Part shown: one piece after another, positions 1 through 6,173 of the stretch
Layout: every line of letters begins with the position of its first letter
Position numbering within the stretch: the stretch's first letter is position 1
DNA from: Chryseobacterium sp.
Lineage (GTDB): Bacteria; Bacteroidota; Bacteroidia; Flavobacteriales; Weeksellaceae
Assembly: GCA_030146295.1 (NCBI GenBank)
Contig: JASLCD010000246.1
Location: forward strand, 1 to 16,930
Direction: 5' to 3'
Length of the DNA stretch: 16,930 nt
The notes under the pieces: model-generated
Seen by the model: only the letters and a program-made list of their open reading frames with translations
The model's database searches: none
Told to the model about the DNA's origin: nothing
Translations under genes and position numbers: made by a program

Positions 1-35
1 GAACTTATGAAATCTCTCATAAGTTCTTTATTTTT
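1..35 (+). terminator. Hairpin with T-rich tail at window start
   Basis: A perfect 10-bp stem (arms 1-10 and 17-26, 6-base loop) is followed by TTTATTTTT. It looks like the intrinsic terminator of a gene lying left of the window. It ends only 7 bases before the start codon at 42, so it could instead be a leader attenuator of that gene. Confidence 0.6.
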
Positions 36-41
36 GTAGGT

Positions 42-419
42 ATGGAAGAATACAGTTATTTTGACGAAGATCCGAAGAAAGGATGGGGATTTGTACTGGC
101 ATTTGCAGCCTTGATGTTGTTTACCATCATGGGGCTTGGGATAGATGTGGATGAATATCTGCAGCATGAATATCTGGAAATCCCAAGATGGTATTTCTAT
201 GTTATTTTTTCAATCGATGTATTGATGATGCTTGGGCTGGTATTGATGTTCTTTTACAGAAAAATAGGAATCTTCATGTTTCCGGCTTTACTGGTGATGC
301 ACTTCTTCATGCACAATTATTACCTGTCTACATTCTTGTATACAGATGTTACCAACCTTTTTCTGTTTACAGGATTCGGAATGCTTGCCATTATCCCGAA
401 ATGGAAGTTTTTTAGATAA
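42..419 (+). CDS. Small four-helix membrane protein, function unknown
   Basis: The product is 125 aa and I do not recognise a named family. The N-terminus is short and acidic (MEEYSYFDEDP). Four hydrophobic segments are visible at about residues 15-33, 51-71, 74-91 and 103-118, and the tail is short and basic (PKWKFFR). This fits an integral inner-membrane protein with no enzymatic motif. The gene lies between two hairpins, so it is probably a single-gene unit. There is no room for a promoter between the upstream hairpin and the start codon, so its promoter is either left of the window or its transcript reads through the hairpin. The coding call rests on the intact frame, the consistent membrane topology and the terminator directly after the stop. 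Confidence 0.75.
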   Translation: MEEYSYFDEDPKKGWGFVLAFAALMLFTIMGLGIDVDEYLQHEYLEIPRWYFYVIFSIDVLMMLGLVLMFFYRKIGIFMFPALLVMHFFMHNYYLSTFLYTDVTNLFLFTGFGMLAIIPKWKFFR

Positions 420-447
420 GAACATAATCACCTTATAATAAGATAAC

Positions 448-482
448 AAACGGCTTTTAAATTCTATTTAAAAGCCGTTTTT
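448..482. terminator. Bidirectional intrinsic terminator
   Basis: A perfect 15-bp stem (arms 448-462 and 466-480, 3-base loop) is followed by Ts on the + strand. It sits between the convergent ends of the gene at 42-419 (+) and gwsS (-), and it can serve both. Confidence 0.85.
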
Positions 483-502
483 GATAAAAGGAATTAAAAA
501 TA

Positions 503-1573
503 CTATCCGTGTTCTAACGAATGAAAAATTTTTTGCTTCAAAGAATTCTCTGCCCAGTCTTCCCATTCTCCTGTATAGGGATTATAGCCGCATTTTAGAG
601 GTTTTGAGATATTGAGTCCTTCTTTGGTTTTTTCTGCATTTTCGGTGTATGCCCTGCAGTCTGTGCAGATATACCGGAATTCACAGTCCTTACAGATTTC
701 TATCCTGTCTTTGGTCACACTCCAATATTTTTTAAAACCAGTATGGTTTATGGCTTCTTCAAGGCTTTGATTATAGATGTTTCCATAGCTTTCAGCCATC
801 AGAGGACAGTTTTTGATCTTACCGTTTCGGTCAATACCTATCTTTTTATACAGGCAGGAATTGTGGTTCATCGCTTCTAATACTTTAGAAATATTGGTAT
901 TGAAATATTTCAGATCCACTTTTCCACAGGCAGATATTTTCAGGTCTTTATTCAGGAAATACAGCGAGAATCTGTATTCATCTTTAGCTTTAAAAGGAGG
1001 TTTTGAACATTTGTAGAAAATAAGACTGTAAATTCTGACTGTATTTTTTTGAAGAGCCTGTATAAAAGATAGATTGATAGTCTCATGAAACGGAGAAAAG
1101 ATCTCTATTCCTGATAGTACCGAGGTTTTAAAAATTTCATCAATTTCTATAAATTCCTTTATGGTTAATGGCTTTGCACTGTAAATCACCAAATGTTTAC
1201 AGCCAAGGTTTTCTATAGAAGGTTTTATTTTTTTTAGAAGTTCAAGGTCTTCCATTTCTATAAAAAGATCGGTAATGGTGCTGGGCTCGTGGTATTCATA
1301 AGAAAGTGGAGGAAAGTTTCTGTCCCAGTCATTTTCAGTAATAAACCCATATTCTTTTTCCAGCAGAAGATTGAGATATTCCTGAGCAACTGCTACGGAT
1401 GCTTTATCATAATCTTTCAATGTATCCTCTATAGAATGGTTCTTCATATTTTCTATGATATCATACAGCTCCAATGGATACAATTCTGAATCATTCCTTT
1501 GGAGATCCGAAATAAGAATTCTGCTGGCTCCTTTGGTGACCAGAATAGTTGAGAATAAGTTAAAGTATTTCAT
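503..1573 (-). CDS. gwsS: GwsS, grasp-with-spasm system SPASM-domain peptide maturase
   Basis: The product is 356 aa and closes the peptide-modification locus. The C-terminal third carries the cysteine pattern of a SPASM domain, which binds auxiliary Fe-S clusters in radical SAM peptide maturases: C216, C240, C256, then C294, C297, C303, C306 (a CxxC-x5-CxxC block) and C328. The N-terminal half has no CxxxCxxC motif, so the radical SAM cluster site is not visible. The start MKYFNLFS and the SDLQRNDSELYPLELYDII stretch fit what I remember of the GwsS family. By family knowledge it acts in the cytoplasm with GwsG on a GG-leader precursor; its chemistry is not established from sequence. It lies 76 bases after a disrupted small frame, so it may have its own translation signals. 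The alternative reading is a degenerate radical SAM protein, but the family assignment by context is strong. Confidence 0.88.
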   Translation of the reverse strand: MKYFNLFSTILVTKGASRILISDLQRNDSELYPLELYDIIENMKNHSIEDTLKDYDKASVAVAQEYLNLLLEKEYGFITENDWDRNFPPLSYEYHEPSTITDLFIEMEDLELLKKIKPSIENLGCKHLVIYSAKPLTIKEFIEIDEIFKTSVLSGIEIFSPFHETINLSFIQALQKNTVRIYSLIFYKCSKPPFKAKDEYRFSLYFLNKDLKISACGKVDLKYFNTNISKVLEAMNHNSCLYKKIGIDRNGKIKNCPLMAESYGNIYNQSLEEAINHTGFKKYWSVTKDRIEICKDCEFRYICTDCRAYTENAEKTKEGLNISKPLKCGYNPYTGEWEDWAENSLKQKIFHSLEHG

Positions 1574-1649
1574 AATAATCTTTCTAAATGTTTCGCAGGG
1601 TTTTATCTGATCTTCTCTATGCTTTTTGAAATGGAAACCTGATTTTAAA

Positions 1650-1856
1650 TTAATTGTATTCTGCTTTATGATTTAGCTCTAAAGGATTGTTTTTCTCCCG
1701 GATTCTTTTTTGGATATTTTCTTTTATCTCTTTAAAATTGGTATTTATTATATTTCCACTTTCATTGTAAGATGTTATATCAGTTTTATTAATCATCGAT
1801 AATGGTTCAGTATAATAAGGCACAAAGACAAAATAAGAGCTTTCATAATAAACGGT
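1650..1856 (-). pseudogene. Disrupted or split small reading frame between module 1 and gwsS
   Basis: An open frame without its own start runs from 1856 to a TAA at 1650, just after a TGA in the same frame. Its first part is rich in aromatic residues (YYESSYFVFVPYYTEP) and its second part is charged. An ATG at 1796 inside it gives 48 codons (MINKTDITSYNESG..., ending HKAEYN). In a second frame an ATG at 1846 overlaps the stop of the upstream small gene as ATGA and encodes 17 aa (MKALILSLCLIILNHYR), resembling a signal peptide; its stop again overlaps the ATG at 1796 as ATGA. It may be a frameshifted gene, a remnant of a third lipoprotein, two coupled micro-ORFs, or a lost C-terminal extension of the 59-aa protein. 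I cannot decide between these from the sequence. Confidence 0.35.
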
Positions 1857-2022
1857 TCAGCGATTTCATTGGTTTTTCTCTGATATAGAAATTGGTCTGA
1901 TACTTCTCGCAGTCTAAAACGTAAATAACATCATTGAGTTTTTTAAGCTTTTGATCATTGAAAGTTTCAATATATTGGAAAGTAAGGGGCAACTTATTTT
2001 TTTCTTTAATTTTGATTTTCAT
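1843..2022 (-). CDS. Small basic protein of grasp-with-spasm module 1 (59 aa)
   Basis: The product is 59 aa and begins MKIKIKEKNKLPLTFQYIE. Its start overlaps the stop of gwsG copy 1 as ATGA (2019-2022), so translation is probably coupled. It is a clear paralogue of the 60-aa protein at 3810-3992. The two share KEKNKLPLT near the N-terminus, YIE-x-F shortly after, YQT(N/D)F in the middle and KSLxRL(L/I) at the end, with one small gap. Conservation of both ends, of the position after an ATP-grasp gene and of the ATGA overlap makes this a real gene despite its length. There is no GG leader, signal peptide or membrane segment, so it is likely cytoplasmic. I do not recognise the family. It could be a partner or leader-binding subunit of the ligase, or a second substrate. 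Confidence 0.75.
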   Translation of the reverse strand: MKIKIKEKNKLPLTFQYIETFNDQKLKKLNDVIYVLDCEKYQTNFYIREKPMKSLNRLL

Positions 2023-2924
2023 AAATAATTAGCTATTTCTTTATCCAACGAATAGTTGCAGGTATGAGATAATCCCAGAAATTGTCCGATAGTATTGACT
2101 TCTAGAAAATAGAATTTTCCATCCTTTCCTTTGATAAAATCCAGTGATCCACAATTAAGATCTAATGCCTGCATCAGAAGGTGTATTTTTTCTTCCATGT
2201 CAAATGTTAATTTGTAAGGAACATTTCTATTGGGCTTTTCTAAATTATATTTTCTGAAATCTGTTTGCGTTTGCTTATCATTTTGAGAAAAAATAGCCAT
2301 CGAGTGGCATTTTCCGTTGAGATAAAATGTTCTGATTTCAAATTCTTTATCAACCTTATCCTGAAAGAATGTAATGAAGAACTTTGCTTTCTCTCTTTTG
2401 TGTACCGTTGAGGTATACATGATACCATTTAAATCTTTATCAATGTCATCCAAAATAGGATTTCCACCAATGGTTTTTACAATGGTTTTATCCAAAGATA
2501 CCTGATCTGTGTTGTCTGCCAGAAAATATTCCGGCACCTCTAAACCTACTTTTTCGGCTTGTTCCAATACCAATAACTTATTGATATCACTGTTACTTTC
2601 TTTATTGATGTGTTTCTTGGACTCCAGTTTGGTTCTTACATAATCTTCCAGCCAATGCTGTACTTCATTCATATGAGAATTTACAGAAAGGTTTTCATAC
2701 CTTAAGCGTTTGATTTTTAATCTGCCTCTCCTGTACCACACACTTGAGATTTCATCCAGGAAAAAAGAATTTTTGTTATTCCTTAACAGTATTTTTTTGT
2801 TCTCCACTGCAATTTCAAAAATTTCATCTTCATGGATACGGATGAATTCCTTTTCCATTTCAAGAAGCCATTCTATGATTTTATTAGTGGTTCTTTCATT
2901 GTTGTTGGAAATAATAAGAATCAT
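2019..2924 (-). CDS. gwsG: GwsG, ATP-grasp peptide maturase (copy 1)
   Basis: The product is 301 aa, the usual size for GwsG and the microviridin ligases MdnB/MdnC. By family these ATP-dependent enzymes join acidic side chains of a precursor to Ser/Thr or Lys side chains, making lactones or lactams in the cytoplasm. The pre-ATP-grasp part holds VWYRRG (62-67) and WLEDYV (91-96). The ATP-grasp core shows FFQDKVDKEFEIR (186-198), D262 in GSLDFI, and the metal-binding pair E275 and N277 in FLEVNTIGQFLG. The usual Pro after the metal-binding Asn is Thr here, while copy 2 keeps Pro. It starts 1 base after the lipoprotein stop and ends in an ATGA overlap with the small gene 1843-2022. It is close to copy 2 over its full length. 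GwsG is a firm family call; which precursor residues it joins is unknown. Confidence 0.92.
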   Translation of the reverse strand: MILIISNNNERTTNKIIEWLLEMEKEFIRIHEDEIFEIAVENKKILLRNNKNSFFLDEISSVWYRRGRLKIKRLRYENLSVNSHMNEVQHWLEDYVRTKLESKKHINKESNSDINKLLVLEQAEKVGLEVPEYFLADNTDQVSLDKTIVKTIGGNPILDDIDKDLNGIMYTSTVHKREKAKFFITFFQDKVDKEFEIRTFYLNGKCHSMAIFSQNDKQTQTDFRKYNLEKPNRNVPYKLTFDMEEKIHLLMQALDLNCGSLDFIKGKDGKFYFLEVNTIGQFLGLSHTCNYSLDKEIANYL

Positions 2925-2925
2925 T

Positions 2926-3813
2926 TCACAACTTGTTTTTGATTTTAGATGAACGCCTTAAAGCAGGTAATCCTATAGTTTTCCTATTATGATTTACTTT
3001 CATAGTATCAATAACAGCATTATAACTTGGATAAGAACCATAAGGCATCTCTGCTTTATCTATTTGGAGATCATGTCTGTCTACCATATTGGCATAATCT
3101 TTTGGAATGCAGTCTCCAGATTTCACATATTCCAGCATTTTTGCTTTGAAATAAGAATATTCTTTCGCATCTATCATATGACTGAACAAGGGATGCATGG
3201 GCATAAAGACTCCATCATTTCCGATAAGTCCGATTTTTTGTACTGAAGGATAACCATAGTTTTCAAAAGTCCATTTCAAGAGTTGTGCATTGATTCTGTC
3301 GTTTTTTTCCATGAGCTGAGGGTTTCTCCTGCCTTCCGCCTGATCGCGGACAAAAGCAATGCTAAAAGAATCTACCAGTCGCTTATTCAAACCTTTTTTC
3401 CAGTCTGCAATTCTCTGTTTTACTTCGGTGCTATCTATGCCATACTGTTTAAACAATCCGAAATAACTTCCATACGACCCTTCGTAAGGAGCAATCAGAG
3501 GAATAAGCTTGTATAGACTTTTCTTTCCTCCGAAATTCTGTTGATGTTGATCTGCCAGTTTAATATACGTCTCATATTCTTTAATACGTTCCTGATTTTT
3601 TGGCGTGTATTTTTTGAATAATTTCTTATACTGTTTTACTGCTTCTTCGGGCTGGTTAGCAATCCGGTAAAGACTGTCAATCTCATTCACTTTGTTGTAA
3701 TAGATAACATAATTCCTACTTTTACAGGCACAAAGACATACGCAAAGCATCAAATAAATTATGCAAGTTAAATTAATGACTTTATTTTGTGTTTTTAAAT
3801 TGAATTTTTTCAT
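2926..3813 (-). CDS. DUF6624-like lipoprotein of module 1
   Basis: The product is 295 aa. A basic N-terminus and hydrophobic stretch lead to a lipobox LCAC, giving lipidated C30, so the protein should be membrane-anchored outside the cytoplasm. The middle (about 40-110) is helical and charged. The C-terminal half resembles DUF6624 as I remember it: RDQ (156-158), YGYP (186-189), H207 and SHM (211-213), DR (245-246), YG (258-259) and NRKTIGLP (276-283). The role is unknown. Its start overlaps the stop of the 60-aa gene upstream as ATGA, and its stop lies 1 base before gwsG copy 1, which ties it to the peptide system. It could act in export, sensing or self-protection. It is paralogous to the lipoprotein at 4888-5745 but keeps more of the DUF6624-like motifs. 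The lipoprotein call is firm, the DUF6624 match moderate. Confidence 0.75.
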   Translation of the reverse strand: MKKFNLKTQNKVINLTCIIYLMLCVCLCACKSRNYVIYYNKVNEIDSLYRIANQPEEAVKQYKKLFKKYTPKNQERIKEYETYIKLADQHQQNFGGKKSLYKLIPLIAPYEGSYGSYFGLFKQYGIDSTEVKQRIADWKKGLNKRLVDSFSIAFVRDQAEGRRNPQLMEKNDRINAQLLKWTFENYGYPSVQKIGLIGNDGVFMPMHPLFSHMIDAKEYSYFKAKMLEYVKSGDCIPKDYANMVDRHDLQIDKAEMPYGSYPSYNAVIDTMKVNHNRKTIGLPALRRSSKIKNKL

Positions 3814-3992
3814 ATTAATCTTACAAGTGACTTTGTAGGTTTTATTCTCATTAAAAAATCAGTTTGATATTCTATAGTGGTAACATAATTAATCTTATGG
3901 TTGTCTTGTATTTCATCTGTAGCATCTCTAAAATTTTCTATATACCTTAGAGTAAGAGGTAGCTTATTTTTTTCTTTGAATTTCTTTTTCAT
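3810..3992 (-). CDS. Small basic protein of grasp-with-spasm module 2 (60 aa)
   Basis: The product is 60 aa and begins MKKKFKEKNKLPLTLRYIE. Its start overlaps the stop of gwsG copy 2 as ATGA (3989-3992), and its own stop overlaps the start of the module 1 lipoprotein as ATGA (3810-3813). It is the paralogue of the protein at 1843-2022, sharing KEKNKLPLT, YQTDF and the KSLVRLI end. It has no leader motif, signal peptide or Cys residue. The charge is strongly basic at both ends with an acidic patch around residues 23-30. The repeated pairing with an ATP-grasp gene suggests that it works with the ligase. I do not recognise a named family, so the function is open. Confidence 0.75.
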   Translation of the reverse strand: MKKKFKEKNKLPLTLRYIENFRDATDEIQDNHKINYVTTIEYQTDFLMRIKPTKSLVRLI

Positions 3993-4891
3993 AAGTATTC
4001 TGCTATTTCTTTTTCAACTAAATAATTACAAATTGCGGATAATCCTAAAAACTGACCGACAGGGTTTATTTCTAAGAAGTAAAAATCATTTTTGTTTTTT
4101 ATAAAATCAAGTGAGCCACAGTTTATATCTAGTTGTTGCATAAGGGTATGTATTTTTTCTTCAACCTCATTGGGAAGATTATATCTAACATTCCGATTGG
4201 GCACCTCATGATTATATTTTCTATGATCGATTTGGGTTTTCTTATCATTTTGGGAAAAAATTGCAGTAGCCCATATTTTACCATTAAGATAAAAGGCTCG
4301 TACTTCAAATTCTTTTTCAATCATTTCCTGAAAAAATGTAATAAAGAAATTTTCCTTTTCCTTTTTTGTAACAAGAGAAGTATACAAAATGCCTTCAGAA
4401 AAATTATCAATTGATTTTAATATTATATTTTCAGCAATTGATTTTGTAATAGTTTTATTCACAATTAGCTGATCTGTGTTTTCTGCCAAATAGTATTCAG
4501 GGACTTTTAAGCCTACTTTTTTTGCCTGTTCAAGTACTAAAAGTTTATTCAAATGACTGTTGCTTTGCTTATTAATATGTTTTTTTGTTTCAAGCATTTT
4601 TATTACATAATCTTCAAGCCAATATTGAGTTTCATCCATATAAGCATTAATCGATGGGTTATCATATTCTTTTCTTATAAATTGTAGTCCTCCTCTTCGA
4701 TACCAAACACTGGTAATATCATCAATAAAAAAACTATGTCTTTGACTTTTCAAAAAAATTCTTTTTTGAAGTTCTTTTATTTCAAAAATTTCATCTTCAT
4801 GTATACGAATAGAGGCTTTACCCAATGCTTTGAGCCACTTAATAACTTCTTTTGTTGTTGTTTCCTGATTGGTAGAAAGAATAAGAATCAT
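3989..4891 (-). CDS. gwsG: GwsG, ATP-grasp peptide maturase (copy 2)
   Basis: The product is 300 aa and matches copy 1 along its whole length, differing mostly at surface-type positions. The ATP-grasp landmarks are present: VWYRRG (62-67), FFQEMIEKEFEVR (186-198), D262 in GSLDFI, and E274 and N276 in FLEINPVGQFLG, which is the canonical form of the metal-binding loop. By family it is an ATP-dependent ligase that forms side-chain ester or amide bonds in a ribosomal peptide. Its start overlaps the stop of the lipoprotein at 4888-5745 as ATGA and its stop overlaps the 60-aa gene as ATGA. Stretches that I sampled look more A+T-rich than copy 1, so the two copies may have diverged for some time or differ in origin. 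Two ligases could act on different residues of one precursor, or on different precursors. Confidence 0.92.
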   Translation of the reverse strand: MILILSTNQETTTKEVIKWLKALGKASIRIHEDEIFEIKELQKRIFLKSQRHSFFIDDITSVWYRRGGLQFIRKEYDNPSINAYMDETQYWLEDYVIKMLETKKHINKQSNSHLNKLLVLEQAKKVGLKVPEYYLAENTDQLIVNKTITKSIAENIILKSIDNFSEGILYTSLVTKKEKENFFITFFQEMIEKEFEVRAFYLNGKIWATAIFSQNDKKTQIDHRKYNHEVPNRNVRYNLPNEVEEKIHTLMQQLDINCGSLDFIKNKNDFYFLEINPVGQFLGLSAICNYLVEKEIAEYL

Positions 4892-5745
4892 TTTTTCTTA
4901 ATTTTATCTTTTCTGATTTTAGATGAATGTTTTATACTAGGAAGCCCAATACTTTTTCGGTTGCGGTTAATCCGCACTGAATCCTGATTATTGTTCCGTA
5001 AGCTGTATCGTACAGCAGTATTTCTATAATAGTCATATGTATCAGACATTAAGGCATATTCTTGAGGAGAACAATTGCCCGATTTTACATATTCGAATAA
5101 TTTTTTTCTGAACTCAGGATATTTTTTTGAGCCAATCATATGACTTAACAACGTAGGCATAGCAATGAAAATGTCATTGTTTCCGAACTTACCTATTTTT
5201 TGTCCATCAGGAAATCCATAGTGTTTGAATGTCCAGAAAAAAAGATCTGCATTTTTTTCAATGTTTGTATTTACAAGGGCTATATTTTCTGGCCTTCCCT
5301 CCTGGTCACGGATCATAGCAATAGTAAAGGAATCTACGAGTTTTTTATTCAGGTTATTTTTCCAGTCGGCTACTTTTTGATCTGCTTCCAGACTGTCTAT
5401 TCCATATTTTTTGTAAAGAGGATAAAGCTTTTTATAGGCATTACGATAAGGAGCGACCAATGTAATAAGCTTGTATAGACTTTTTTTTCCACCAAAGTTT
5501 TTATGGTATTGATCTGCAAGGTTAATATAGGTTTTGTATTCTTCGGTAAGTTCTTGGTTTTTAGGTTCATACTTCTGAAATAATTTTTTGAATTTTTTTA
5601 TGGCTTTCTCAGGTTTATTAGCCATTCTATAAATACTGTCAATTTCATTCACTTTGTTATAATAAACAATATAATTATTGCTTTTGCAGGAAAAAACGAT
5701 GCAAGTAATAATGAGTAGGGATATCAAAATTGAATTTTGTTTCAT
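4888..5745 (-). CDS. DUF6624-like lipoprotein of module 2
   Basis: The product is 285 aa. A short N-terminus MKQNSILISLLIITC leads to a lipobox VFSC with lipidated C20. From there it aligns with the module 1 lipoprotein: NNYIVYYNKVNEIDSIYR just after the lipid site, NFGGKKSLYKLI (83-94), ADWKNNLNKKLVDSF (126-140), RDQ (146-148), SHM (201-203) and NRKSIGLPS near the end. Two DUF6624-like motifs of copy 1 are altered: DR is replaced in the SDTYDYYRN segment, and the YG near residue 258 of copy 1 is missing. The tail is very basic. It is the first gene after the precursor and its hairpin, and its stop overlaps gwsG copy 2. By signal peptide it acts at the envelope, while the ligases are cytoplasmic. 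Function unknown. Confidence 0.75.
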   Translation of the reverse strand: MKQNSILISLLIITCIVFSCKSNNYIVYYNKVNEIDSIYRMANKPEKAIKKFKKLFQKYEPKNQELTEEYKTYINLADQYHKNFGGKKSLYKLITLVAPYRNAYKKLYPLYKKYGIDSLEADQKVADWKNNLNKKLVDSFTIAMIRDQEGRPENIALVNTNIEKNADLFFWTFKHYGFPDGQKIGKFGNNDIFIAMPTLLSHMIGSKKYPEFRKKLFEYVKSGNCSPQEYALMSDTYDYYRNTAVRYSLRNNNQDSVRINRNRKSIGLPSIKHSSKIRKDKIKKK

Positions 5746-5781
5746 TGGGTAATCAGTATTTATTGGATTGACGATGCTCTT

Positions 5782-5821
5782 ATTTGTAAAGGGGAGGAAT
5801 TATTTTCCTCCCTTTACAAAT
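5782..5821 (-). terminator. Strong hairpin between precursor gene and maturation genes
   Basis: Arms at 5782-5799 and 5805-5821 pair over 16-17 bp with a single bulged G (GGGG against CCC). It lies just after the precursor stop on the minus strand and before the first lipoprotein gene. There is no run of T after it on the minus strand, so it may be a leaky terminator or an RNA-stabilising hairpin rather than a complete stop. Either role would give more precursor than enzyme transcript. Confidence 0.6.
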
Positions 5822-5845
5822 TAATAATAAGTTTAATGATAACTT

Positions 5846-6028
5846 TTAACAGATCTCAAAAGTAGATTCAAGTTTGTGATCTCTCCATGTTTCTTTATCA
5901 TAGCAGTCTCCATTGTTTGTAGCAACATAGTTGATAGCAGTGTCCCCACCTTTAATAGTCTGTAGATTTTTCATTTTCTTGTTTTCTAAAGAAGAGAAAT
6001 CTTTCTTCATTCCATTTAGTTTTTTCAT
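5846..6028 (-). CDS. Grasp-with-spasm precursor peptide (GG-leader, 60 aa)
   Basis: The product is 60 aa and shows the signature of CFB-group modified-peptide precursors: an MKKLNG start and a leader ending NLQTIKGG, with the double glycine at 27-28 as the expected cleavage site. The predicted core (29-60) starts DTAINYVATNNG and ends ESTFEIC. It holds acidic residues (D41, D44, E46, D50, E54, E58) beside Thr, Ser and Lys, which suits side-chain ester or amide closure by an ATP-grasp ligase. Two Cys (C42, C60) are also present. It is the first gene of the minus-strand locus and is separated from the enzymes by a hairpin. A second Met at position 7 is a weaker start because it would drop the conserved KKLNG. 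No C39-type transporter to cut the leader is visible nearby. Confidence 0.88.
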   Translation of the reverse strand: MKKLNGMKKDFSSLENKKMKNLQTIKGGDTAINYVATNNGDCYDKETWRDHKLESTFEIC

Positions 6029-6165
6029 AATAATAATTTTTAAGATTAAGAATCATTGGTGTCATATAAACCCTGACATTGGGATGAATAATTCTCCTGT
6101 TTATCATGTACTGTACACATACAGTTTTAAACATCCAGAATGTAGTTCATCAACGTTGATGCTTT

Positions 6166-6173
6166 CAAAACTA
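6166..6173 (-). promoter_or_regulatory. Candidate -7 element for the precursor operon
   Basis: TAGTTTTG on the minus strand matches the Bacteroidota -7 consensus TAnnTTTG, about 140 bases upstream of the precursor start. I see no clear TTG at the expected -33 spacing, so this is a weak call. Confidence 0.3.

Noticed and set aside
503..1573. GwsS as a complete radical SAM enzyme
   Set aside because: No CxxxCxxC motif is found in the N-terminal part; only the SPASM-type cysteines are present.
5952..6134. 60-codon minus-strand frame overlapping the precursor
   Set aside because: It overlaps the precursor in another frame and has no leader motif. The precursor frame with KKLNG and GG is clearly the coding one.
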